Below, piece after piece: positions 42,284-51,569 of a DNA stretch of 64,000 nt. Origin of the DNA: DATKQY01 sp035532475 (GTDB lineage Bacteria; Actinomycetota; Acidimicrobiia; Acidimicrobiales; Bog-793); NCBI GenBank assembly GCA_035532475.1, contig DATKQY010000040.1, positions 1 to 64,000 on the forward strand, read 5' to 3'. Below the pieces are notes generated by a model. The model was not told the origin of the DNA, did not search any database, and saw nothing but the letters and a program-made list of their open reading frames with translations. The translations under genes were made by a program, and so were the position numbers. Within the stretch, counting starts at the first letter, position 1; every line of letters starts with the position of its first letter.

Positions 42284-43431
42284 CGCGGCGACCCCCCGGC
42301 GAGCTCGGTGGCCTTGCGGGCCGCCTCGATCATCGTCGGCAGCGAGACCAGCCGGTCGGACGCGTGCCCGGCGAGGATGGCCCGGCCCTGCTCGGCGTTC
42401 GTCCCGTCCAGGCGGATCACGATCGGCGCGTGGATCTCGACCCGCTCGAGCGCCTGGACGATGCCGTTCGCCACCTCCTCGCCCCGCGTGATGCCGCCGA
42501 AGATGTTCACGAAGATCGACCGCACCTTCTCGTCGGTGCTGATCACCTCGAGGGCGTTCGCCATCACCTCGGCGCTCGCGCCCCCGCCGACGTCGAGGAA
42601 GTTCGCCGGCTCGCCACCGACCTGCTCGACGACGTCGCAGGTGCTCATCGCCAGCCCCGCGCCGTTGGCGATGATCCCGACGAAGCCGTCCAGCCCGACG
42701 TACTGCAGCCCCTTCTCCCTGGCGAGGCGCTCGCGGTGGTCGAGCTCGGAGAGGTCGCGCCACTCGTCCCACTCGGGGTGGCGGAAGGCGGCCGCGTCAT
42801 CGAGCGTGACCTTGGCGTCGAGCGCGTGCACCCGGCCGTCCGGCGTGAGGATCAGCGGGTTGATCTCGACGAGGTCGGCGTCGCCCTCGACGTAGCAGCG
42901 GTAGAGCTTCACGAGGACGTCCGCGACGCCGTCGAGCGCCTCCTCGTCGATGCCCGCCTCCGCGGCCAGCCGGCGCGCCCCGGCCCGGTCGATGCCGTCG
43001 AGGGGGTTGACCTGCAGCCGAGCGATCGCCCCGGGCTCCTCCTCGGCGACCTGCTCGATGTCGACCCCGCCGCGCGCCGAGCACATGCACAGGTGCTGCT
43101 TCGTCGTGCGGTCGAGGGTGAAGCTCGCGTAGTACTCGCGGGCGATGTCCGAGGCGTGCTCGACCCAGACGCGCCGGACGACGTGGCCCTTGATGTCGAG
43201 GCCGAGGATCGAGCGGGCGTGCTCCTCGGCCTCGGCGCGCCCGGTCGCCAGCTTCACGCCGCCGGCCTTGCCCCGCCCGCCGACGAGCACCTGGGCCTTC
43301 ACCACCACGGGATAGCCGACGCGTTCCGCGACCTCGACGGCCTCGGCGACGGTCCCGGCGAGGCCGCCCGGGGAGACCGGGATGTCGAAACGGGCGAAGT
43401 ACTGCTTGCCCTGGTACTCGTAGAGATCCAC
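42280..43431 (-). CDS. sucC: Succinyl-CoA synthetase beta subunit
   Basis: 383 residues with the ATP-grasp fold: VDLYEYQGKQYFARFDIPVS at the N-terminus, PVVVKAQVLVGGRGKAGGVK for nucleotide binding, and GIIANGAGLAMSTCDVVEQV plus NIFGGITRGEEVANGI near the C-terminus. With SucD it makes succinate, ATP (or GTP) and CoA. The GTG at 43431 has AGAAGGAGG ~10 nt upstream. The promoter is probably the TAGTAT at 43550, giving a ~110-nt leader. Confidence 0.95.
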   Translation of the reverse strand: MDLYEYQGKQYFARFDIPVSPGGLAGTVAEAVEVAERVGYPVVVKAQVLVGGRGKAGGVKLATGRAEAEEHARSILGLDIKGHVVRRVWVEHASDIAREYYASFTLDRTTKQHLCMCSARGGVDIEQVAEEEPGAIARLQVNPLDGIDRAGARRLAAEAGIDEEALDGVADVLVKLYRCYVEGDADLVEINPLILTPDGRVHALDAKVTLDDAAAFRHPEWDEWRDLSELDHRERLAREKGLQYVGLDGFVGIIANGAGLAMSTCDVVEQVGGEPANFLDVGGGASAEVMANALEVISTDEKVRSIFVNIFGGITRGEEVANGIVQALERVEIHAPIVIRLDGTNAEQGRAILAGHASDRLVSLPTMIEAARKATELAGGSPR

Positions 43432-43549
43432 CGAGCGCGGCCTCCTTCTCGTCGCTCCACGGTTCGCGCTGGCCGACGCCGTAGGCGGCCGGGCGGAGCC
43501 GCGACGCGGCGGGACCGGGCGCCGGGGACCGGGCACGCGTGGTGGGGCG

Positions 43550-43555
43550 ATACTA
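43550..43555 (-). promoter_or_regulatory. Candidate -10 box of the sucCD-glyA operon
   Basis: TAGTAT on the minus strand, with TTGGGC 19 nt further upstream. The leader to sucC would be ~110 nt; I see no riboswitch-like structure in it. Confidence 0.4.
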
Positions 43556-43627
43556 GGCAGGGCCGCTCGGGGCGGCCCAATCCGGGGGCCTCCGCCTGCC
43601 GCCGAGTCCGCAGGTCCAGGTGGCCGC

Positions 43628-43633
43628 TACCAT
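43628..43633 (+). promoter_or_regulatory. Leaderless -10 box of the membrane glycosyltransferase gene at 43641
   Basis: TACCAT lies 7 nt before the GTG at 43641. Confidence 0.5.
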
Positions 43634-43640
43634 TCGGCCC

Positions 43641-45365
43641 GTGAGCTCGCCGACCGGGCTGGTGCCCCCGATCCCCCGGGTCGGCACCGGCGGGCGGTCC
43701 CCGCTCCCGCCGACGACGACCGCCGCGGCGGGCCGCGTCGACCTGCGGCGCCTCCTGGCGATGGTCGTCGCCGTCGCCGCGGCGCTGCTCGCGACCGGGA
43801 TCGTCCTGCACGACCTCGGCCGCCCGGTCGGTCTCTACGGCGTGACCGAGTACGACGACGGCACCTACTTCGGCGCCGCCATCCGCCTCGTCGACGGCCA
43901 CCTCCCCTACCGGGACTTCGTCTTCGTCCAGCCCCCCGGTATCACCCTCGTGATGGCGCCGATCGCGCTCCTCGCCCACGAGATCGGGGCGCGGGACGCG
44001 CTCGCGCTCGCCCGCGTGCTCACCGCCGTCGTCGCCGGGGTGAACGTCCTGCTCCTGGCCCACCTGGTGCGGCACCGGGGCCTCACGGCCGTCGCCGTGG
44101 CCGCCTTCGTGCTGGCGGCGTTCCCGGCGGCGATCTACGCCGACCACACGATGATGCTCGAGCCCTACCTCGTGCTCTTCTGCCTGATCGGCGTGAACCT
44201 CGCCGTCTCCGGCGACGAGCTGACCACGCGGGGTTGGCGCCTGGTCGCCGCCGGGGCCGCGTTCGGCTTCGCCGGCACGGTGAAGGCCTGGGCCGTCGTG
44301 CCGTTCCTCGCGCTGTGCGTGTGCGCCGTCGGGCGGCCGCGCCGCCCCGCCGCGCTCCTCGTCGGCGGGGCGGCGGCGGGCTTCCTCCTCCCGAGCCTCC
44401 CCTTCGTCGCCCTCGCCCCGCACGCGTTCTTCCACGACGTCATCGCCTCCCAGCTCGCCCGCGCCGCGGCGCGCCACACCGACGTGGCGCTCCGGCTCGT
44501 CTCGATCGTGGGCGTCCGGGGCGTCGCCGGCGTCTACCAGAGCCGGATCCTCGCGGTCCGGGTGGCGGCCGTGGTCGTCGCCTTCCTCGTCGCGGCGAGC
44601 CTCGTGCCGCTGGTGCGTCGCCGGGGCAGCGGGCTCGAGTGGTTCGCCCTCCTCGCGACCGTGGGCGCGGTGAGCGCGATCCTCGTCCCGCCGGAGTTCT
44701 ACAGCCACTACGCCTACTTCTCGGCGACCTTCCTCGCCCTCGCGCTCGCCCTCGCGGCCGACCGGGTCGTGCGCCTCGCCGCCCGGCTCGTCGATGTGGC
44801 CCGCGGAGGCGCCCGCCGGCACCTCGCCACCGCGGCGGCGGCGCTCGCCGCCCTCGCCGTCGTCGGAGCGCTCGTCCCGCTCGTCGCGGCCGAGCTGAGG
44901 TTCGACGACTACTCGCTCGCCTTGCGCTCCGCCGACCCGGGGCCGGCGATCGAGGCGGTCATCCCGGCCGGCGCCTGCGTCGTCTCGGATGCCGCCAGCC
45001 TGCTGATCTCGGCCGACCGCTTCACGAGCGCCCGGCCGGGCTGCCCCGTGCTCGTCGACTCCACGGGGACCTGGCTCTCCCTCGACCCGCACCACCCGCC
45101 GTCGCTGCAGGGCCCGTTCGACCCCGCGCTCGTCGCCCGGTGGAAGCAGTGGTTCGAGCGGGCGCAGTACGTCGTCCAGTCCAGCCCCGAGGACTTCCGC
45201 ATCCCGTGGTCACCGGCGCTCAGGCGGTGGTTCCTCGCCAACTACCGCCTCGTCCACTCCGGCGAGGCGACCGTGTGGCGCCACCTCGCGACGCCCCAGG
45301 CGGGCGAGGCGCTCGGCACGGGCCGCGCCGCGCGCGTCGAGGCTACGCGCGCTTCAGCGGCGTGA
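43641..45365 (+). CDS. Polytopic membrane glycosyltransferase-like protein (GT-C fold)
   Basis: About 574 residues with ten or so membrane segments after a Pro/Thr-rich N-terminus. The first loop has the acidic pair YGVTEYDDGTYFGAAIRLVD, followed by DFVFVQPPGITLVMAPIALL, as in ArnT/PMT-like GT-C proteins. YADHTMMLEPYLVLFCLIG is typical of this family. The C-terminal ~170 residues are soluble and probably extracytoplasmic. Function likely in envelope glycan assembly, not specified further. A GTG at 43620 is also in frame, but TACCAT 7 nt upstream points to 43641. The end overlaps pcrA by 23 bp (convergent). Confidence 0.75.
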   Translation: MSSPTGLVPPIPRVGTGGRSPLPPTTTAAAGRVDLRRLLAMVVAVAAALLATGIVLHDLGRPVGLYGVTEYDDGTYFGAAIRLVDGHLPYRDFVFVQPPGITLVMAPIALLAHEIGARDALALARVLTAVVAGVNVLLLAHLVRHRGLTAVAVAAFVLAAFPAAIYADHTMMLEPYLVLFCLIGVNLAVSGDELTTRGWRLVAAGAAFGFAGTVKAWAVVPFLALCVCAVGRPRRPAALLVGGAAAGFLLPSLPFVALAPHAFFHDVIASQLARAAARHTDVALRLVSIVGVRGVAGVYQSRILAVRVAAVVVAFLVAASLVPLVRRRGSGLEWFALLATVGAVSAILVPPEFYSHYAYFSATFLALALALAADRVVRLAARLVDVARGGARRHLATAAAALAALAVVGALVPLVAAELRFDDYSLALRSADPGPAIEAVIPAGACVVSDAASLLISADRFTSARPGCPVLVDSTGTWLSLDPHHPPSLQGPFDPALVARWKQWFERAQYVVQSSPEDFRIPWSPALRRWFLANYRLVHSGEATVWRHLATPQAGEALGTGRAARVEATRASAA

Positions 45366-47568
45366 GCGCCAGCAGGAACCGCTTGCTCCCCTGACGGGGG
45401 AAGTCGATCCGGGCTTCGGCCCGCTCGCCCTCGCCGGCGACCTGCGCGACGACGCCCTCGCCCCAGCGCGCGTGGACGACCCGGTCGCCCGGCGCGAGCC
45501 CGAGCTCCTCCGCCCCCGTCGAGCGCACGGGCGTGGCGGGCCCCCGACCGGGCGACGGGCCGACGCCGGGCCCGCGGGACGCGCCCGGGATCACCTGGGC
45601 TCCAAAGCGCGGCCGCGCCGCGGAGAACGGGTCGGAGACGTCGCGGACGAGCGCGTCGGGGATCTCCTTCAAGAACCTGCTCGCCAGGCTGTCGCGCGTC
45701 GCGCCGAACAGCGTCCGCACCCAGGTGTTGGTGAGGTAGAGGCGCTCGCGCGCCCGCGTGATCCCGACGTAGCAGAGCCGCCGCTCCTCCTCGAGGTCGT
45801 CGGGCTCGGCGAGGGCGCGGTCGTGGGGGAAGACGCCCTCCTCGAGCCCGGTGAGGAACACGGCGCGGAACTCGAGGCCCTTCGCGGCGTGGAGCGTCAT
45901 CAGCGAGACGCGCCCGTCGCCCTCCCCGAGGTCGTCGGTCGCGGCGACGAGGGCCGTGGTCTGGAGGAAGGACTCGAGGTCCTCGTAGCGCGACGCGACC
46001 GTCTCGAGCTCCTCCAGGTTCTCGATCCGGCCTTCGGCCTCGATCCGGCCGGCCCCGGGGACCGCCGCCTCCGCCTCGAGCGCCGCCAGGTAGCCGGTGC
46101 GGCCGAGCACCTCGCGGATGATGTCCCCGGGCCTGCGCCCGGCGAGCGTCACCAGCTCGTCGCGCAGCTCGAGGAACGAGCGGATGCCCGCCAGCGCCTT
46201 GCCGGTGACGCCGGCGTCCTCGGCCCGCGCCAGCGCGGCGGCGAACCCGTCGCCGTCGCGAGCCGCCGTCTCCGCGACGCGCGCGACGCTCGTCGCGCCG
46301 ATGCCCCGCTTCGGCACGTTCAGCACCCGCCGGAGCGAGACCTCGTCCGTCGGGTTGGCGACGAGGCGGACGAAGGCGAGGAGGTCGCGGATCTCCCGGC
46401 GGTCGTAGAAGCGGGTGCCGCCGATCACCTTGTAGGGCAGACCCCGGTCGGCGAGGGCCTCCTCGATCGCCCGGCTCTGGGCGTTGGTGCGGTAGAAGAC
46501 GGCGATCTCGTCGAGGCCCATGCCCTCCTCGCGCCGGAGGGTCGCGATCTCGTGGGCGACGTAGGTCGCCTCCTCCCGCTCGTCGCCGCCGCGGAAGCGC
46601 CGGATCGCTTCGCCCGGGCCGAGCGCGCTCCACAGCGCCTTGTCCTGGCGGAGCAGGTTGTTGCCGATGACGGCGTTGGCGGCGTCGAGGATGGTCTGGG
46701 TCGACCGGTAGTTCTGGTCGAGGACGATCGTGCGGGCCTCGGGGAAGGCGTGCTCGAAGTCGAGCAGGTTGCGCACCTCCGCGCCGCGGAAGCGGTAGAT
46801 GCTCTGGTCGGAGTCGCCGACCACGCAGACGTTGCGGTGCAGCGCGCCGATCAGGGTCACGATCTCGTTCTGGGCGCGGTTGGTGTCCTGGTACTCGTCG
46901 ACCAGGAGATGCTGGAAGCGCTCCTGGTAGTAGGCGCGCACCTCGGGGTCCTTGCGTAGCAGGCGGACGGTCACCCCGAGCAGGTCGTCGAAGTCCATGG
47001 CGTTCGCCACGAGGAGCCTGCGCTCGTACTCGGCGTAGACCTCGGCGATGCGCTGCTCGTAGATCGTGTAGGCGCGGGCGCCGTACGCGTCGGCGTCGAG
47101 CAGCTCCGCCTTCGCCTGGCTGATCGCGCCGAGCACCGCCCGGGCGGGGAAGCGCTTCGTGTCGACGCCGAGGTCGTCGAGCGCGTGCTCGACGAGGCGG
47201 CGGCTGTCGGCGTCGTCGTAGATCGTGAAGCCCGGCCGGTACCCGGCGCGCTCGGCGTTGCTCCGCAGGATCCGGACGCACGCGGCGTGGAACGTGGAGA
47301 TCCACATCCGCTCGGCGTCGGGGCCGACGAGCTCGACGACGCGCCGGCGCATCTCGTCGGCCGCCTTGTTGGTGAAGGTGATCGCGATGATCCGCGACGG
47401 GCTGACGCCGGTCGCGACGAGGCGGGCGATCCGGCGCGTGAGGACCCGCGTCTTGCCCGAACCGGCGCCGGCGATGACGACGAGCGCGCCGCGCTCGTGC
47501 AGGACCGCCTCGCGCTGGGCCGGGTTCAGCCCTTCGAGCAGTCCGTCGGCGTGCGCGGGGAGGCTCAC
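45343..47568 (-). CDS. pcrA: ATP-dependent DNA helicase PcrA/UvrD
   Basis: 741 residues, superfamily 1A. Walker A is VIAGAGSGKTRVLTRRIARL, motif Ia AITFTNKAADEMRRRV, Walker B LLVDEYQDTNRAQNEI, motif III GDSDQSIYRFRGAEV, motif IV LDQNYRSTQTILDAAN, motif V VSLMTLHAAKGLEFRAVFLT and motif VI RRLCYVGITRARERLYLT. The C-terminal extension (~80 residues) ends in a PcrA-like Tudor segment LGLAPGDRVVHARWGEGVVA. Used in nucleotide excision repair and replication-fork clearance. The GTG start at 47568 overlaps the guaA stop (GTGA). Confidence 0.95.
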   Translation of the reverse strand: MSLPAHADGLLEGLNPAQREAVLHERGALVVIAGAGSGKTRVLTRRIARLVATGVSPSRIIAITFTNKAADEMRRRVVELVGPDAERMWISTFHAACVRILRSNAERAGYRPGFTIYDDADSRRLVEHALDDLGVDTKRFPARAVLGAISQAKAELLDADAYGARAYTIYEQRIAEVYAEYERRLLVANAMDFDDLLGVTVRLLRKDPEVRAYYQERFQHLLVDEYQDTNRAQNEIVTLIGALHRNVCVVGDSDQSIYRFRGAEVRNLLDFEHAFPEARTIVLDQNYRSTQTILDAANAVIGNNLLRQDKALWSALGPGEAIRRFRGGDEREEATYVAHEIATLRREEGMGLDEIAVFYRTNAQSRAIEEALADRGLPYKVIGGTRFYDRREIRDLLAFVRLVANPTDEVSLRRVLNVPKRGIGATSVARVAETAARDGDGFAAALARAEDAGVTGKALAGIRSFLELRDELVTLAGRRPGDIIREVLGRTGYLAALEAEAAVPGAGRIEAEGRIENLEELETVASRYEDLESFLQTTALVAATDDLGEGDGRVSLMTLHAAKGLEFRAVFLTGLEEGVFPHDRALAEPDDLEEERRLCYVGITRARERLYLTNTWVRTLFGATRDSLASRFLKEIPDALVRDVSDPFSAARPRFGAQVIPGASRGPGVGPSPGRGPATPVRSTGAEELGLAPGDRVVHARWGEGVVAQVAGEGERAEARIDFPRQGSKRFLLALTPLKRA

Positions 47569-49151
47569 TCCCACTCGATGGTGCCCGGGGGCTTCGACGT
47601 CACGTCGTAGGCGACCCGGTTGACCCCGCGGACCTCGTTGATGATCCGGTTCGACAGCCGCGCCAGCAGGTCGTACGGCAGCCTGGCCCAGTCGGCGGTC
47701 ATGGCGTCCTCGCTCGTCACCGCGCGCACGACGATCGGGTAGGCGTAGGTGCGCTCGTCGCCCATCACCCCGACCGAGCGCACCGCGGGCAGCACGGCGA
47801 AGGCCTGCCACAGCTCGCGGTCGAGCCCGGCGCGCCGGACCTCGTCGAGGACGATCGCGTCGGCCGCCCGCAGGATCTCCGCCCGCTCGCGCGTCACCTC
47901 GCCGACGATGCGCACCGCGAGGCCCGGCCCGGGGAAGGGCTGGCGCCAGACGATCTCCTCGGGAAGCCCGAGCTCCTCGCCGATCGCCCGGACCTCGTCC
48001 TTGAACAGCAGCCGGAGCGGCTCGACGAGCTCGAGGCCCATCTCGGCGGGGAGCCCGCCGACGTTGTGGTGCGACTTGATCGTCGCCGCGTCGCCGGTGC
48101 CGGACTCGATGACGTCGGGGTAGAGGGTCCCCTGCGCGAGGAAGCCGACGTCGACCACCTCCTTCGCGATCTCCTCGAAGATCCGGATGAACGCCTCGCC
48201 GATCGACTTGCGCTTCGCCTCGGGGTCGACGACGCCGTCGAGGGCCCCGAAGAAGCGGTCGGCGGCCTTCACGTGGACGAGGTCGACCGCGAACTGCCGG
48301 CGGAAGGTCTCCTCCACCTGGTCGGCCTCGCCGGCGCGCATCAGCCCGGTGTCGACGAACACGCACGTCAGCTGGTCGCCGACCGCCTTGTGGACGAGGG
48401 CGGCCGTCACGGCCGAGTCGACACCGCCGGAGAGCGCGCAAAGGACGCGCGAAGCGCCGACCGCCCGGCGCACCTCCTCGACGGCCGCCTCGATGACCGA
48501 GGTGTGCGTCCAGGTGGGGCGGCACCCGCAGGCGTCGTAGAGGAAGCGCTTCAAGAGCTCCTGGCCCCGGTCGGTGTGCGCGACCTCGGGGTGGAACTGG
48601 ACGCCGAACAGGCCCCGGGACCGGTCCTCGAGCGCGGCCACGGCGACCTCGGCCGTCGAGGCGGTGACGTCGAAGCCGGCGGGCGCCGCGACGATCGAGT
48701 CGGTGTGGCTCATCCAGACGTCGCTCGACTCGGCCCAGCCCTCGAAGAGCGGCGAGGCCACGCCGTGCGCGAGGCGGAGCGAGGTCCTGCCGTACTCGCC
48801 CACCCCGGTCCGCGCCACCTCGCCGCCGAGCTGGGCCGTCAGCAGCTGGGCCCCGTAGCAGATGCCGAGCACGGGCACGCCGAGCCCGTAGACCTCCGGG
48901 TCGAGCGAGGGAGCGGCGTCGGCGTAGACCGACTTCGGCCCGCCGGAGAGCACGATCCCCTTCGGCCGCATCGCCCGCATCTGCGTGGCGGAGATCGAGT
49001 GGGGGACGATCTCGGAGTAGACGTGGGCCTCGCGGATCCGCCGGGCGATCAGCTGCGCGTACTGGGCCCCGAAGTCGACGACCAGGACGCGGTCGAACGC
49101 GGCGGGGTCGAACACGCCGGTCGCGCTGCTCGGGTCGGAGGGGCTAGCCAC
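47565..49151 (-). CDS. guaA: GMP synthase (glutamine-hydrolysing)
   Basis: 528 residues. The amidotransferase half has the nucleophile in LGICYGAQLLTAQLGGEV and the His-Glu of GVQFHPEVAHT. The ATP-PPase half has the P-loop LCALSGGVDSAVTAALVHKA, and the dimer domain ends with RVAYDVTSKPPGTIEWE. It aminates XMP to GMP. The leaderless GTG (MASPSDP) start is supported by TACCCT 6 nt upstream. Confidence 0.96.
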   Translation of the reverse strand: MASPSDPSSATGVFDPAAFDRVLVVDFGAQYAQLIARRIREAHVYSEIVPHSISATQMRAMRPKGIVLSGGPKSVYADAAPSLDPEVYGLGVPVLGICYGAQLLTAQLGGEVARTGVGEYGRTSLRLAHGVASPLFEGWAESSDVWMSHTDSIVAAPAGFDVTASTAEVAVAALEDRSRGLFGVQFHPEVAHTDRGQELLKRFLYDACGCRPTWTHTSVIEAAVEEVRRAVGASRVLCALSGGVDSAVTAALVHKAVGDQLTCVFVDTGLMRAGEADQVEETFRRQFAVDLVHVKAADRFFGALDGVVDPEAKRKSIGEAFIRIFEEIAKEVVDVGFLAQGTLYPDVIESGTGDAATIKSHHNVGGLPAEMGLELVEPLRLLFKDEVRAIGEELGLPEEIVWRQPFPGPGLAVRIVGEVTRERAEILRAADAIVLDEVRRAGLDRELWQAFAVLPAVRSVGVMGDERTYAYPIVVRAVTSEDAMTADWARLPYDLLARLSNRIINEVRGVNRVAYDVTSKPPGTIEWE

Positions 49152-51561
49152 CCGTCGAGGGTACCAGCGCCCCGTGAGTCCGACCGCGCTTCACGAGACG
49201 GCCGAGCCGGCCCCAAAGGCTCCAGATCCCGAGGACGGCGAGCGCCACGAGCGCGAGCGCGAAGCCGAGCGTGAGCCGGCTCGGCCAGTAGTGGAGGACG
49301 ACGGTGCGCGTCCCAGCCGGGACCACGACGCTCATCAACGCGCCGTCGTGGCGGGAGATGGCGAGCGGCTTGCCGTCGGCGGTGGCGTGCCAGCCCGAGA
49401 CGTCGGTGACCCGGAGCACCAGCCTCGACCGCTCGCCGACGCGCACCTCGATGTCGTAGGTGGCGTCGCCGGGGTGGGCGACCGAGGTCACCACGCCGGC
49501 CGGGCCGTCGAAGGAGAAGCGGGCGGAGCCGGGCACCTCGTACAGGCGCATCGTCGACCCGGCGTTCGAGAGCCTGGCGACGAGGCGCATCCCGACCGGG
49601 GCCGGAAGCCCCGGGTGGACGAGCACGTACCGCACGCCGTAACGGTGGGCGAGGGCGACGGTGTCCACCTGGGGGACGAACAGGTTGAGGTTGAGCGGCG
49701 TCTGCTGCTGCTCGTTCGGGACCGGCCAGCTGTCGAAGTACGCCTGGGGGATCGTCGGGTCGTGCAGGCCCAGCTCGTCGATGCCGTACGGCACGTTCAT
49801 CACCGGGTAGAAGCCCGTCCCGGTCCAGTCGCGCACGCCGCAGAACGGCTGCGCCCCGGGCGGCGGGCAGGCAAGGTTCGGCCCGTCGAGCCCGAGGAGC
49901 TGGGTGCCGACGCGCGCCTGCAGCTCGGCCACGGCCGGAGTCACCGGGTACGCGGTGGTCGCGTAGCTGTTGATGCCCACCCCGGCGAAGAGCAAGAAGG
50001 CGCCCTGGGCCGCCAGCAGCCCCGCGCCGGCCAGGCGACCCGCGTGCAGCGCGGCGTCGCCCGAGGTGCGCCGCCGGAACGCGAACGCCGCCAGCGCGAG
50101 CACGAGGACGAGGGCGATCGAGCCGGTCGGCCACCACAGGCTGGCCCGCCGGAGGGCGACGACCGCCGAGACGGGCGGCAGGGGCGTCGGGGAGCCCGGC
50201 AGCATCCGGGCGGAGGACACCTTGCCCCACAGCACGGCGATGACGAGGGCCACGGCGACCGACGCCCCGGCCAGCGCGACGTGGACCTGGCGCGCCTGCC
50301 AGCGCGAGACGACGACGTCGAGGCCGATCGCGGCGAGGACGGCGACGACGAAGCCGAGCACCGGGAGCATGCGCTGGAGCGCGACGGCGCCGAGACCGAG
50401 ATCCTTCAGCAGGTGCTGCACCGGCGCCCCGCTGCCGAGCTGGTAGACGACGAGCAGGCAGGTGATCCCCGCCGCCGCCAGGCCGACGACGACCGGCCGG
50501 CGCCAGGCGACCAGCACCGCCACGACGGCGAGCACGATCGCCACGATGCCGAGGTACCCGGCGGTCTCGAAGTAGTTCACCGGCCCGAACCAGTGGCTGC
50601 CCGCGATGGGCAGCCCGTCGAAGCCCTGCGCGAGCAGGAGGATCGCCGCGTGCAGCGGGATGCCGCTCGCCGCCTGCTTGCCGTTGCGCGCCGAGGCCGA
50701 GATGACCGGGAGCCCGGCCAGCCACAGCGGCGCGCCGAGCGCGACGCCGAGCGCGAAGCCCGCGACGAAGCGGGCCACCCCGCGCACCGCCACGCGGCGC
50801 TGCCACACGAGGCTGGCCAGGCCGGCGACCACCAACAGGACCCCGAGGCCGATGGCGAGCAGGACGTAGGACTCGGGGAAGCCGCCGTAGAGGGCGAAGG
50901 CGACCGCGACGGCGAGCAGGGCGACGTCGCGGGCCCGGCCGCGCGAGCGGTAGCAGCAGACCACGCCCGCGGCGATCCAGCCCGCCCAGGCGAGCGGCCC
51001 GCTCACCGCCCAGCCGAGCCAGCCGGCGAAGGCTCCCGAGAGCATCGCCGTCGTGCCGCCGAAGGCCGCCGCCAGCGGTCCGGTGCGCAGCAACCGGCAA
51101 AGGACGTACGTCCCCGTCCCGGCGATGAGCAGCTTCATGGCGACGGTCACGATGAAGCTGAGGGAGAGCGGGAACAGGTAGCCGACGAGGGTCGGGAGCG
51201 CGAAGACGCCCGACTCGAAGTTGAGCAGCTGGGGCAGCCCGGTCCCCGACAGGCTGTTCCACAGCGGGAGCTCGCCGTGGTGGACGAGCCGCCAGTCAAG
51301 CGTGTTCCAGGGGATCGACTGGGTGATGATGTCGCCGTTCGTCGTGTTGTGGTTGGGGAGCGCGGCGTGGCCGAGCGAGGTGAGCAGGCTGAGCCCGCGG
51401 CCGAGATCCGCCGGGGCGAAGCTCGCGCCGTCCTTCAGCGCCGGTGACAGGTACGCCAGCACGACCAGGGCGATCCACGCGACGCCGAGCACGTCGCCCC
51501 AGTGCCCGAAGGCGCGCCCGCGCCGCGCGAGCAGCGCCAGACGCGGGCGCTCGTCCCCCAC
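49144..51561 (-). CDS. YfhO-like large membrane protein (GT-C type)
   Basis: About 805 residues, ~12 membrane segments, then a C-terminal extracytoplasmic region and a last helix (LTLGFALALVALAVLGIWSL). Family motifs are NHNTTNGDIITQSIPWN and LPLWNSLSGTGLPQLLNFES in the first loop, as in bacterial YfhO proteins linked to glycosylation of lipoteichoic acids or other envelope polymers. GTG start at 51561 chosen because it precedes the first helix directly. Its stop (49144-49146) lies inside guaA's start region, so the two genes overlap by 8 bp. Confidence 0.75.
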   Translation of the reverse strand: MGDERPRLALLARRGRAFGHWGDVLGVAWIALVVLAYLSPALKDGASFAPADLGRGLSLLTSLGHAALPNHNTTNGDIITQSIPWNTLDWRLVHHGELPLWNSLSGTGLPQLLNFESGVFALPTLVGYLFPLSLSFIVTVAMKLLIAGTGTYVLCRLLRTGPLAAAFGGTTAMLSGAFAGWLGWAVSGPLAWAGWIAAGVVCCYRSRGRARDVALLAVAVAFALYGGFPESYVLLAIGLGVLLVVAGLASLVWQRRVAVRGVARFVAGFALGVALGAPLWLAGLPVISASARNGKQAASGIPLHAAILLLAQGFDGLPIAGSHWFGPVNYFETAGYLGIVAIVLAVVAVLVAWRRPVVVGLAAAGITCLLVVYQLGSGAPVQHLLKDLGLGAVALQRMLPVLGFVVAVLAAIGLDVVVSRWQARQVHVALAGASVAVALVIAVLWGKVSSARMLPGSPTPLPPVSAVVALRRASLWWPTGSIALVLVLALAAFAFRRRTSGDAALHAGRLAGAGLLAAQGAFLLFAGVGINSYATTAYPVTPAVAELQARVGTQLLGLDGPNLACPPPGAQPFCGVRDWTGTGFYPVMNVPYGIDELGLHDPTIPQAYFDSWPVPNEQQQTPLNLNLFVPQVDTVALAHRYGVRYVLVHPGLPAPVGMRLVARLSNAGSTMRLYEVPGSARFSFDGPAGVVTSVAHPGDATYDIEVRVGERSRLVLRVTDVSGWHATADGKPLAISRHDGALMSVVVPAGTRTVVLHYWPSRLTLGFALALVALAVLGIWSLWGRLGRLVKRGRTHGALVPSTGG
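49158..49163 (-). promoter_or_regulatory. Leaderless -10 box of guaA
   Basis: TACCCT lies 6 nt before the GTG at 49151, within the end of the YfhO-like gene. Confidence 0.5.
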
Positions 51562-51569
51562 CGCGCTGC

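Noticed and set aside
43432..43549. Possible riboswitch in the sucC leader or before glyA
   Set aside because: No conserved glycine, THF or purine riboswitch core could be recognised, and glyA overlaps sucD.
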